From an uncultured Bacteroidota bacterium (GTDB lineage: Bacteria > Bacteroidota > Bacteroidia > UKL13-3), in assembly GCA_903898215.1 (NCBI GenBank), contig CAIUEQ010000048.1, positions 1-16,066 of the forward strand: a stretch of DNA of 16,066 bases, given 5' to 3'. How positions within the stretch are numbered: the stretch's first letter is position 1; each line of letters begins with the position of its first letter. Positions 1 through 6,751 of the stretch are shown here, in pieces. The position numbers and the translations under genes were made by a program. The notes beneath the pieces are model-generated. The model was not told the DNA's origin. It saw nothing but the letters and a program-made list of their open reading frames with translations, and searched no databases.

Positions 1-5
1 CAATA

Positions 6-305
6 ATGGCACTTGGTGTTTTTTTTGGTACCATTTGTTCATTACTTACCTTTTCCGAGAAACAATCAGCAGGAGGTCCTATTTTTCTAATTTTTCTAAT
101 CTTAAGTTTAGTTATCTGTTATTTCGGATATAACTTTAAAAATTACCAATTAAAAAAAATTACCAAACCAGAACTTACTTGGTATTTCAGATTAATGTTA
201 GCAGGTGGCGAACGCAAATTTCTATTTAATAAGAATAAAGAAACCTCAATAAGAATCGCTGACTTTATAAACAAAGTTGAAGCCACTTTGACCTCTTATA
301 AGTAA
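6..305 (+). CDS. Small putative membrane protein, unknown; possibly 5'-truncated
   Basis: I do not recognise this 99-residue protein. Two hydrophobic stretches, about residues 2-16 and 24-43, could be two membrane segments joined by a short polar loop (SEKQSAGG). The rest is a basic, soluble-looking tail with an LTWYFRLMLAGGERKF stretch. The frame stays open to the left edge of the window, so the ATG at position 6 may be an internal Met and the gene may begin outside. The next gene starts 4 bases after its stop, so the two are probably co-transcribed. Lys and Asn are common, as expected for A+T-rich DNA. No function is proposed. Confidence 0.5.
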   Translation: MALGVFFGTICSLLTFSEKQSAGGPIFLIFLILSLVICYFGYNFKNYQLKKITKPELTWYFRLMLAGGERKFLFNKNKETSIRIADFINKVEATLTSYK

Positions 306-309
306 TCAA

Positions 310-552
310 ATGGCAAATTTCTTTGATATATTTAAAACAACTTTTCAAGTAAGAAGTTCTGTTGTTATTCAAGATCTCTTCCTAAATATTTTTTCAAACT
401 TCTTAGAAGAAAAGTCAAAAGAGGAAGAGATAAAAAATATTCAAGAAAATATACCAGAAATTATTAATCAACTGGACAGGGTTACGCCATTTAGTTTAAT
501 TCGTAAGAAACCTATGTACAAAAGAAGAAGTCGAAATAAAGGTAGTTCTTAA
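310..552 (+). CDS. Small hypothetical protein, 80 aa
   Basis: This is an unrecognised 80-residue protein. It has an amphipathic N-terminal half with many Phe (FFDIFKTTF, LFLNIFSNFL). A charged helix-like middle (EEKSKEEEIKNIQENIPEII) follows, then a strongly basic tail (RKKPMYKRRSRNK). The start lies 4 bases after the preceding stop, so coupling with the upstream membrane protein is likely. The stop is only 7 bases from the stop of the convergent E1 gene, and no hairpin terminator fits between them. The basic tail could bind nucleic acid or a membrane, but nothing in the sequence settles this. Confidence 0.5.
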   Translation: MANFFDIFKTTFQVRSSVVIQDLFLNIFSNFLEEKSKEEEIKNIQENIPEIINQLDRVTPFSLIRKKPMYKRRSRNKGSS

Positions 553-559
553 AGGCTAA

Positions 560-2575
560 TTAAAACCTCAACAACTCGTCCAACTCTTTTTTAAATCTTT
601 CTTTAGGTAAAAAGTTTTGTTCAAGTTCTGAATTAAATGGAACCGGTGAATCCAAACTTCCACTGCGCATCACAGGTGCATCTAGATTTTTAAAACAATG
701 TTGTGCAATATGTGCTGCTATCTCTGCTCCAATGCCACCCGTTAAAGTATCTTCATGTAAAATAAAAGCTTTGCCGGTTTTCTTCACGCTTGCTTCTACA
801 GCCGTTTTATCCCAAGGTAATAAAGTTCTGAGGTCAATAATATCCGCATCAATTCCGGCTTCCTTAACATGCTTGCTTGCCCAATGCACTCCGGCACCGT
901 ATGTAATAATGCTCACTTCATTTCCATCACGTACTTTGCGTGCTTTGCCAATTTCCAATTCATAATAATCATCAAAAACTTCTTCTTCCAAATCAACTGC
1001 ACGGTATAAATTTTTATGTTCAAAAAACAAGATCGGATTTGGATCAGAAAACGAAGCTGCCAACAAACCTTTTGCATCACTTGGTGTTGATGGATAAACA
1101 ATTTTTAATCCCGGAACATGAAAGAACCACGCTTCATTGCTTTGCGAATGAAATGGTCCTGCACCAACGCCTGCTCCTGTAGGCATGCGCACCACCACAT
1201 CAGCATTTTGTCCCCAGCGGTAAAAACTTTTTGCCAGATTATTTACAATTTGATTGAAACCACAAGTCACAAAATCGGCAAACTGCATTTCAACCATCGC
1301 CTTCATTCCTTTAATTGATAGTCCGTATGAAGCTCCTAAAATTGCACTTTCACAAAGTGGTGTATTGCGCACTCTATCTTTTCCAAACTCATCAACAAAT
1401 CCTTGAGTAATTTTAAAAACTCCACCATATTCTGCAATATCTTGTCCCATCAAAATTAAGTTGTCGTGCTTTTGCATCGATTGTTTTAATCCATCGGAGA
1501 TAGCGTCAATTAAGCGTTTGCGTGATTTGCTAAGTGAGGCTGGTTTAACGGTTACGTGCTGAAGACCTTCGTAATTCTCTGAAATTATATTTTCTATTGG
1601 AGCAAAAATATCTGCAAGCTCTGTTGCTGTATTTGGTGTAAGTTCAGGTTCATTTAAGCCAATTTCAACAGCGTCATCAATTTCTTTTTTAAATGAAGCG
1701 CGATATTCAGCAATCATATCATCTGTGAGAATATTCTCTTCTTTTAAAAATTTTTCATAGTTCAGTATCGGATCTTTTTTGCCCCATTCTTCAAACAATT
1801 CTTTCGGAACATATTTCGTTCCCGATGCTTCTTCATGCCCACGCATACGAAATGTGATGCATTCTAAAATGGCTGGTTTCGGATTGTTGCGCATGTTTTC
1901 AGAAATAGTATTTACTGCATCATAAACTTCCAGAATATTATTTCCGTCAACTTTAAAAGCATCCATTCCATAACCAATTCCTTTATCAATAAAATTTTTA
2001 AAACGATATTGATCACGACTTGGAGTTGATAATCCGTAACCATTATTTTCTATCAAAAATATCACAGGTAAATCCCAAACTGCAGCGGTATTCAATGCTT
2101 CATGAAAATCACCTTCACTTGCTCCTCCATCACCGCTAAAAACTACGGTAACTTTTTTTTCGTTTTTTAATTTATTGGCAAGTGCAATTCCATCAGCCAC
2201 ACCAAGCATAGCACCAAGTTGAGAGATCATTCCAACAATATGATGTTCGTTTGTTCCGAAGTGAAATGAACGCTCGCGACCTTTTGAATAGCCATTCATT
2301 TTTCCTTGCCATTGAGAAAATAATTTTGTGAAAGGCATTTCGCGTGATGTCCAAACGCCAATATTTCTATGTAAGGGTAAAATGTATTCGTCACTTTCAA
2401 GCGCCATGGTTGTACCAACGCTAATTGCTTCCTGCCCAATTCCGGAGAACCATTTGCTCACTTGCCCTTGTCTTAATAGAATCAGCATTTTTTCTTCTAT
2501 CATACGCGGCTTAAGCATTCCCTTGTATAAATGTAACAGAACTTCGGTAGAGTAATTTTTTTTATCGAATTGCAT
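560..2575 (-). CDS. 2-oxoacid dehydrogenase E1, fused alpha and beta chains
   Basis: This is the thiamine-diphosphate-dependent E1 component of a 2-oxoacid dehydrogenase complex. It decarboxylates a 2-oxoacid and passes the acyl group to lipoyl-E2. The alpha half (about residues 10-310) has the GDG...NN thiamine-diphosphate motif (GDG 148-150, NN 177-178). A linker leads to the beta half (about 351-671), with PLCESAILGASYG (Glu409, expected to contact the cofactor), GPFHSQSNEAWFFHVPGLKI and LPWD near the C-terminus. Families with separate chains run about 330-400 residues each, so 671 fits a head-to-tail fusion. I chose the ATG at 2575; the in-frame TTG three codons upstream is unlikely. No E2 or E3 gene is adjacent. 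Branched-chain type is favoured over pyruvate type, but the substrate is not decided by sequence. Confidence 0.9.
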   Translation of the reverse strand: MQFDKKNYSTEVLLHLYKGMLKPRMIEEKMLILLRQGQVSKWFSGIGQEAISVGTTMALESDEYILPLHRNIGVWTSREMPFTKLFSQWQGKMNGYSKGRERSFHFGTNEHHIVGMISQLGAMLGVADGIALANKLKNEKKVTVVFSGDGGASEGDFHEALNTAAVWDLPVIFLIENNGYGLSTPSRDQYRFKNFIDKGIGYGMDAFKVDGNNILEVYDAVNTISENMRNNPKPAILECITFRMRGHEEASGTKYVPKELFEEWGKKDPILNYEKFLKEENILTDDMIAEYRASFKKEIDDAVEIGLNEPELTPNTATELADIFAPIENIISENYEGLQHVTVKPASLSKSRKRLIDAISDGLKQSMQKHDNLILMGQDIAEYGGVFKITQGFVDEFGKDRVRNTPLCESAILGASYGLSIKGMKAMVEMQFADFVTCGFNQIVNNLAKSFYRWGQNADVVVRMPTGAGVGAGPFHSQSNEAWFFHVPGLKIVYPSTPSDAKGLLAASFSDPNPILFFEHKNLYRAVDLEEEVFDDYYELEIGKARKVRDGNEVSIITYGAGVHWASKHVKEAGIDADIIDLRTLLPWDKTAVEASVKKTGKAFILHEDTLTGGIGAEIAAHIAQHCFKNLDAPVMRSGSLDSPVPFNSELEQNFLPKERFKKELDELLRF

Positions 2576-2681
2576 GGATATCAAATTTCATTTGCAAAGT
2601 AAATGTAAAGGGATAGAGGCGCAAAGAAATAAATAATTCCCTGAGCAGTTTTTTAATTCTGAGTCAAACTTTTCTTCATAA

Positions 2682-2693
2682 TTATACGTATAA
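2682..2693. promoter_or_regulatory. 12-bp perfect palindrome in divergent control region
   Basis: TTATACGTATAA is its own reverse complement. It lies in the 168-bp gap between the divergent E1 gene and the two-component operon. It is 15 bases upstream of TATTTTCG (2709-2716), a 7-of-8 match to the Bacteroidota -7 element TAnnTTTG. That match is 27 bases before the kinase ATG. The palindrome would therefore overlap the upstream promoter element, as an operator often does. Binding by the adjacent response regulator is only an inference. Confidence 0.3.
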
Positions 2694-2743
2694 ATTAAAG
2701 TTTTTTTTTATTTTCGATATAAAGATTGGTAGATCATTTCTCT

Positions 2744-3514
2744 ATGCAAACAAATAATACTCAATTAACACTCATTCCCTTAAGTCTTACATTAGTAATT
2801 ATTGTTTTGGTGATTGTTATAGCTGTAATTGTAATAAAAAAGCAATCACGCATCATAGAAAAGCAAATAGAATCTTTTAAAAATATTTTGCGGGCACAGG
2901 AGCTGGAGCGTGAAAGAATTGCCCGAGACATGCATGATCAGGTGGGACCGCTCTTATCAAAATTAAAGTTAAGTTTTGATTCGATGGATGCATATCCTAA
3001 TAAGCAAGATTGGGAAGACTTTAAAGAAAACAGCAAAGAAATTATCAATACCACAATGAGTGATATTAGAACTACCTCTTATGATCTGATGCCAAGAATT
3101 CTCTATTCAAAAGAATTACCAAGCGCAATTGAGGATTTTTGTGAGATGATGAGCAGAGGATTATCTATTCAAATTATCTTCACTTCAGAAAATTATCCCA
3201 CAACGGTTAGTAAACAATCAGAAGTAAATATTTATCGAATACTTCAGGAAATTATCAGTAATGCTTTAAAGTATTCGAAGGCTAAAAATATGTCGGTGTC
3301 GATAAATGGGCAACACGATAAACTTATCATTTTTATTAATGATGATGGTGTTGGATTTGATTTTGATAAAATGAAAAATGATGACACGCAAAGTTTTGGA
3401 TTAAAAAATATTGAAAGCAGGGTTTCTCTTTTAGATGGAAGGATGCAATTTAAAAGCAAATCAAATTATGTTACCTCTTATTTAATCACTTTTAAAAATA
3501 GCAAACTGCAATAA
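2744..3514 (+). CDS. Sensor histidine kinase, NarL/HPK7 type
   Basis: This is a membrane-anchored sensor kinase that should autophosphorylate on His and pass phosphate to the response regulator encoded immediately downstream. In the 256-residue form, one membrane helix (about 9-31, rich in Val/Ile/Leu) is followed by a short coil. Next comes the HisKA_3 dimerisation and phosphoacceptor region, ERIARDMHDQVGPLLSKL, with His64. The ATPase domain has an N box (LQEIISNALKYSKA, Asn173), DDGVGF (200-205) and GLKNIESRVSLLDG. There is no sizeable extracellular or PAS/GAF/TPR sensing domain, so the signal may come through the membrane helix or a partner. The ATG at 2744 is preferred; a TTG six codons upstream is also open. 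The stop is directly followed by the next ATG. Confidence 0.9.
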   Translation: MQTNNTQLTLIPLSLTLVIIVLVIVIAVIVIKKQSRIIEKQIESFKNILRAQELERERIARDMHDQVGPLLSKLKLSFDSMDAYPNKQDWEDFKENSKEIINTTMSDIRTTSYDLMPRILYSKELPSAIEDFCEMMSRGLSIQIIFTSENYPTTVSKQSEVNIYRILQEIISNALKYSKAKNMSVSINGQHDKLIIFINDDGVGFDFDKMKNDDTQSFGLKNIESRVSLLDGRMQFKSKSNYVTSYLITFKNSKLQ

Positions 3515-4201
3515 ATGACAGCCATTTCTAAAACGGAAAATATCAAACGTGTTAATATCATTATTGCTGATGATCATCCGATTTTTCGTGACGGCTTAAA
3601 ATCGGTAATGAAAAAGATTCCTGAGGTAAGAAAAATTTATGAAGCTGAAAATGGGGTAGAAACGATAACTCTCCTTGAGCAGTTTCCGGTAGATATTGTA
3701 TTCACTGATATTGAAATGCCTTTGATGGATGGAATTGAGTGTACAAAGATCATTCGATTGCGATACCCTAATGTTAAAATTATTGCCCTTACAATGTTTA
3801 ACAGTATAAAATATATTTTAGATTTATATGATGAAGGTGTGGATGGATATATTTTAAAAAATACAGACATAGAAGAGCTTTCAAAATCTATTAAAGCTGT
3901 TAGCAATTCTGAACAATACTATACAAAAGAGATATCAGACGTTTTATACAGTAGTTTATTAAAACGTGAAATAATATCTAATCAAAAATCGGAGCTTGAA
4001 AATATTACATCCAGAGAAATTGAAATCATGAAAATGGTTTGCGAACAACTTACATCTTTAGAAATATCAGCGAAACTTTTTATTTCTCCTAAAACAGTAG
4101 AGCGACACAAGGAAAATATTTTTTTAAAAACGGGAACAAAAAATCTTGCCGGACTAGCAGTATTTGCAATTAAGCATGGTTTATATGAGATTATAAAGTA
4201 A
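3515..4201 (+). CDS. Response regulator, NarL/LuxR family
   Basis: This is a DNA-binding response regulator and the evident partner of the kinase just upstream; its ATG directly follows the kinase TAA, so translation is probably coupled. The receiver domain (about 13-130) has the acidic pair in IIADDHPIFRDGL, the phosphoacceptor Asp65 in DIVFTDIEMPLMDG, Thr93 in ALTMF and Lys115 in GYILKN. The C-terminal LuxR-type helix-turn-helix (about 163-225) carries ITSREIEIMKMV and the recognition-helix region SPKTVERHKENIF. At 228 residues it has the normal family length. The regulated genes are unknown; the divergent E1 gene and its own operon are natural candidates because a palindrome lies between them. 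Confidence 0.93.
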   Translation: MTAISKTENIKRVNIIIADDHPIFRDGLKSVMKKIPEVRKIYEAENGVETITLLEQFPVDIVFTDIEMPLMDGIECTKIIRLRYPNVKIIALTMFNSIKYILDLYDEGVDGYILKNTDIEELSKSIKAVSNSEQYYTKEISDVLYSSLLKREIISNQKSELENITSREIEIMKMVCEQLTSLEISAKLFISPKTVERHKENIFLKTGTKNLAGLAVFAIKHGLYEIIK

Positions 4202-4229
4202 AAGCCTTAACAACAAGTGTTAAGGCTTT
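4201..4229 (+). terminator. Hairpin after the two-component operon
   Basis: A perfect 12-bp stem, AAAGCCTTAACA (4201-4212) against TGTTAAGGCTTT (4218-4229), closes a 5-base loop (ACAAG). It begins within the response-regulator stop codon. The run of T after the stem is short (TTTC), so termination may be partial. Confidence 0.65.
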
Positions 4230-4349
4230 CGTGAGTAGAGTAATAGGATTGTTTCATAGCTTGAAGAGGTAATCCAAATCAAAATCTATTTTGACTTTAA
4301 ATCCTATTCAAGTTTATAAATCGAAATTTTTATTTCCAAGTTTTAACAC
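4230..4349. other. Gene-free 120-bp stretch between two hairpins
   Basis: No ORF of note is present. AATAGGATT (4242-4250) is repeated inverted as AATCCTATT (4300-4308). Inside that pair, TCAAAAT (4279-4285) pairs with ATTTTGA (4288-4294) across 2 bases. With a hairpin at each end, a small RNA is conceivable, but I see no clear promoter for it. Confidence 0.25.
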
Positions 4350-4375
4350 AAAAATGGGGGAAAACCCCCATTTTT
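4350..4375. terminator. Strong bidirectional terminator
   Basis: An 11-bp perfect stem, AAAAATGGGGG (4350-4360) and CCCCCATTTTT (4365-4375), closes an AAAA loop. It is A-rich on one side and T-rich on the other, so it can act in both directions. It separates the + strand two-component operon from the convergent acidic-protein gene at 4459-4812. Confidence 0.85.
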
Positions 4376-4458
4376 AATATTGCCGGTTTTTAAACCAGTT
4401 TTCCTGAAATTTTTTGTAGTACTCAATAATATCTGATGAATCGAAGTAATCGAATAAA

Positions 4459-4812
4459 CTATTCTTCGATCTGCGTATTTTCTTCTTCTCCTTCTTCAAC
4501 TTCTGGCTCAATGCCTTCCATTAAGTTTCTGATTTCCTGTAACTCTTCCTTATTGTATTTGTTATGATACTCACCTAATAAGTCAACAAAATATTCAAGG
4601 TTTGCTTTACCATCACCATCTTCCAAAAAATTGAAAGTATACTCACCATTCTCTTCAATGTTCTCGTATGCCATGCGAATCATTTTCACATATCCCGGTT
4701 CATTTAAAGTTGCCTTAAAATATTCGCGAAGTTCTTTTAGTTGTGATACAACTTTTTCTCCTACACCATCTTTGGCTAATGTTTTTTTAATCGCGTCAAT
4801 ATATCTGTTCAT
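4459..4812 (-). CDS. Small acidic protein, unknown function (117 aa)
   Basis: I do not recognise this protein. It is predicted helical and soluble, with no signal peptide or membrane segment. Its N-terminal region (MNRYIDAIKKTLAKDGVGEK, then VVSQLKELREYF) looks like paired amphipathic helices. The middle contains YENIEENGEYTFNFLEDGDG and the C-terminus is almost wholly acidic (EPEVEEGEEENTQIEE). The ATG at 4812 is the only nearby start. A possible -7 element, TACTTTCG on the minus strand (4831-4838; 7 of 8 to TAnnTTTG), lies 18 bases upstream. The gene is divergent from the 4869 peptide. After its stop, the +1 frame stays open to the terminator and encodes a protein-like tail, so the true C-terminus is uncertain. 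Confidence 0.65.
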   Translation of the reverse strand: MNRYIDAIKKTLAKDGVGEKVVSQLKELREYFKATLNEPGYVKMIRMAYENIEENGEYTFNFLEDGDGKANLEYFVDLLGEYHNKYNKEELQEIRNLMEGIEPEVEEGEEENTQIEE

Positions 4813-4868
4813 ACAATTTGTTTTGTGCTGCGAAAGTACTCAATTTTGGAAATCAAAAAAATATTCAA

Positions 4869-4934
4869 ATGAAAACACTTTTTACAATTGCGTTAATTGT
4901 GCTTACAGTTTTTGTAATTTTTAAGAAGTGGTAG
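4869..4934 (+). CDS. Possible 21-aa hydrophobic micropeptide
   Basis: A 21-residue frame reads MKTLFTIALIVLTVFVIFKKW: Lys at each end of one membrane-spanning hydrophobic stretch. It is divergent from the acidic-protein gene, with 56 bases between starts, and ends 23 bases before the ATG of the DUF6922-like gene. It resembles single-helix small membrane proteins or type I toxins, but its size makes chance possible, and the family is not recognised. Confidence 0.35.
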   Translation: MKTLFTIALIVLTVFVIFKKW

Positions 4935-4957
4935 AAATAAATAACTTTGTACAGCAA

Positions 4958-5260
4958 ATGGAAAAACCATTAAAACCCATATTTAACAAACGCATTTTTT
5001 GGGATGTGAACTTTGAAGCATTGGATTACGATACCAAAGCAAACTTTATTATTGAGCGTGTTTTTGAGCGTGGCGATGTGGATGATATCAGACAATGCCG
5101 CAGATATTATGGCGATGAGAAAGTAAAAACAGCTTTGTTAAATACAAAATTTTTACCGTTACATATTTTATATCTTGCCAGCGCTGTAATTGACGAACCT
5201 ATTGAAGCATTTAGATGTTACAAACTCAGACAATTGAACCCGGAACTTTATCCTTACTAA
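4958..5260 (+). CDS. DUF6922-like protein, putative partner of AbiEii
   Basis: The sequence resembles the DUF6922 family as I remember it: FWDVNFEALDYDTKANFIIERVFERGD followed by a YYGDEKVKTALLNTKFLP region. Such proteins sit directly before AbiEii-type nucleotidyltransferases in Bacteroidota and are thought to act as the antitoxin or partner. The preferred ATG at 4958 gives 100 residues; a GTG at 4928 would overlap the 21-residue peptide and is less likely. The last 46 bases overlap the start of the next gene, so production of the two proteins is likely coupled. The protein is small, mixed-charge and soluble, with a Tyr- and Pro-rich end. Family assignment is from memory of motifs; the role as antitoxin is inferred from position. 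Confidence 0.65.
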   Translation: MEKPLKPIFNKRIFWDVNFEALDYDTKANFIIERVFERGDVDDIRQCRRYYGDEKVKTALLNTKFLPLHILYLASAVIDEPIEAFRCYKLRQLNPELYPY

Positions 5261-5841
5261 AATCATTAATGAATGTGCCTTCTTTGAGGCAATCATTTTT
5301 GGTTGGAGGAACTGCATTGTCATTAAAATATGGCCATCGTATTTCGATTGATCTTGATTTATTTTATACAGATGAATTGGATAAAGCCAAAATTTTCGAA
5401 GAGTTACATGAAATATTTAGAGAGAATTTTGATTACAGAGGGAATCCAAATTCTTTTGGAATATTTTGTCATATCTACAACATAAAAGTTGATATTATTA
5501 AATATCCGCATGCATTGATTCGTGAACCAGAAATACACGATGGTATTCGTATTTATCATACTGATGATATTGTTGCAATGAAAATTAATGCCATTTTAGG
5601 AAGAGGTAAGAAAAAAGATTTTTGGGACATTGCCGAACTTACTCAACATTACACAATTGAGGAAATGATTGAGTTACATCAGAAAAAATACCCAAGCCAA
5701 CAATTGCTCATTTCTATACCTACAGTGCTTACTTTTTTTGATGATGCCAACGATAGTGAAGATCCTTTAAGCCTTAAAGGTCAAACATGGGAAAGCGTGC
5801 AACAAACCATCAGCAAAGCTGTGAGAGAATACTTGAGTTGA
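5215..5841 (+). CDS. AbiEii/AbiGii-family nucleotidyltransferase (putative toxin)
   Basis: This belongs to the nucleotidyltransferase fold family that includes the AbiEii toxin of AbiE abortive-infection systems. Known members transfer nucleotides to tRNA or other targets and halt growth. The signature FLVGGTALSLKYGHRISIDL runs at 28-47. The catalytic acidic pair is Asp46/Asp48, a third acidic residue is Asp93 in KVDIIKYP, Lys123 lies in AMKINAILGRG, and KKKDFWDIAEL follows. These motifs appear intact, so the protein should be active. At 208 residues it is a compact form without the extra C-terminal region of longer AbiEii proteins. Its start overlaps the DUF6922-like gene by 46 bases. Whether this pair acts against phage or as a plain toxin-antitoxin pair is not shown by sequence. 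Confidence 0.85.
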   Translation: MLQTQTIEPGTLSLLKSLMNVPSLRQSFLVGGTALSLKYGHRISIDLDLFYTDELDKAKIFEELHEIFRENFDYRGNPNSFGIFCHIYNIKVDIIKYPHALIREPEIHDGIRIYHTDDIVAMKINAILGRGKKKDFWDIAELTQHYTIEEMIELHQKKYPSQQLLISIPTVLTFFDDANDSEDPLSLKGQTWESVQQTISKAVREYLS

Positions 5842-5870
5842 GGACTGAATCAAAATAGGCTAATCATTTT

Positions 5871-6096
5871 AGTTGAACTCGACTGACAATTTTTATTAAG
5901 AGAGCGTTGTCTTGTTGAGCTTGCCTACCTGCCGGCAGGTTTTATCGAAACATTTGGGAAGGCACAACACTGTTCTCGATGAACTCGAACTGACAATTTT
6001 TATTAAGAGCGCTTTGTCTTGTTGAGCTTGCCTACCTGCGGTAGGTATTATCGAAACATTTGGGAAGGCACAACACTGTTCTCGATGAAAACGAAT
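5871..6096. repeat. Two tandem copies of a ~107-bp intergenic repeat
   Basis: Two head-to-tail copies have a period of 107 bases: CTGACAATTTTTATTAAGAG begins at 5883 and 5990, and GTTGAGCTTGCCTACCTGC at 5914 and 6021. Each core runs on through ATCGAAACATTTGGGAAGGC to CACTGTTCTCGATGAA. The second copy loses similarity after about 6088. The centre differs between copies: CCTGCCGGCAGG in the first and CCTGCGGTAGG in the second. This fills most of the 297-bp gap after the nucleotidyltransferase gene. A further pair lies on the other side of the ORF6N gene in the same orientation. No coding role is supported. Confidence 0.9.
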
Positions 6097-6138
6097 TAAC
6101 AAATGCAAAAGGCTTTAGTCTATATTCAAAAACATATT

Positions 6139-6684
6139 TTATTTATTGTTTTTTCTAAATCCAATTAATTTTCTTGGCTGTTCTTGTTGCTTGATAAATT
6201 GATTTAGGTAATCAAAAACTAGTTTAATTTTATTATCCTGCTTTCCAATTTTCTTTTCCATTTCTTCCAACTTTAATAAAATATCTTTATGTGTTAAAAG
6301 CATTTCACGAAGTTTGGTATAGATACGAACAATTTGAATGTTTACTTGAATTGCTCTTGTGCTATTTAAAACACTCGAAAGCATTAGCACACCATGTTCG
6401 GTAAAGCAATATGGAGGATACCTCAAACCCATTTTGTCGGATAAATTGGAGGTGCCAAATTGGCTCCTCCAATTTATAAATTCTTCTTCACTCATTTGAA
6501 ACATAAAATCATCAGGAAAACGATCTACATTTCTTTTAACCTGTCTTTTCAAATGTTTTGTTTCTACTCCATAAAGTTCTGCTAAATCTCTGTCGAGCAT
6601 CACTTTTTGACTTCTGAATAAATAGATTTTATTAATCAATACTTCATCAGGAAATAGTAATTTATGAGTTGTTTCTTTGGCCAT
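6139..6684 (-). CDS. ORF6N-domain protein
   Basis: This is an ORF6N-domain protein, a family known from phage regulators and from stand-alone bacterial genes; the domain is thought to bind DNA. About residues 13-100 hold the domain: IYLFRSQKVMLDRDLAELYG, VETKHLKRQVKRNVDRFPDD, FMFQMSEEEF and YCFTEHGVLMLSSVLNS. A C-terminal helical region (about 125-165, KLEEMEKKIGKQDNKIKLVF) is probably a coiled coil for self-association. I chose the ATG at 6684 (181 residues) over a TTG at 6693. A TAnnTTTG match (TATTTTTG, minus strand, 6691-6698) sits very close to this ATG. The gene stands alone, bracketed by repeat pairs, with no phage genes nearby. Target and function are unknown. Confidence 0.85.
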   Translation of the reverse strand: MAKETTHKLLFPDEVLINKIYLFRSQKVMLDRDLAELYGVETKHLKRQVKRNVDRFPDDFMFQMSEEEFINWRSQFGTSNLSDKMGLRYPPYCFTEHGVLMLSSVLNSTRAIQVNIQIVRIYTKLREMLLTHKDILLKLEEMEKKIGKQDNKIKLVFDYLNQFIKQQEQPRKLIGFRKNNK

Positions 6685-6751
6685 AGTACTCAAAAATAAA
6701 TTTAATATTTTAAAAAGAGAAGTATGATTTGCAAATCTTATTGTGTGTTTT

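Noticed and set aside
732..1318. Several + strand frames of 66-80 residues opposite E1
   Set aside because: They are shadows of the strongly supported E1 coding frame and have no motifs of their own.
2576..2584. TTG start for E1 at 2584
   Set aside because: The ATG at 2575 is three codons downstream and gives an N-terminus typical for the family.
4928..4957. GTG start for the DUF6922-like gene at 4928
   Set aside because: It would overlap the 21-residue frame, and the added residues (VEINNFVQQ) show no family resemblance; the ATG at 4958 is the simpler start.
5896..6108. 70-residue minus-strand frame (MHLLIRFHREQCC...)
   Set aside because: It lies entirely within the two tandem repeat copies and its own sequence is internally duplicated as a result. 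It is an open frame in repeat DNA, not a gene.
6139..6684. Prophage remnant suggested by the ORF6N domain
   Set aside because: No integrase, capsid, terminase, lysis or att-like site is present; ORF6N genes are common as stand-alone bacterial genes.
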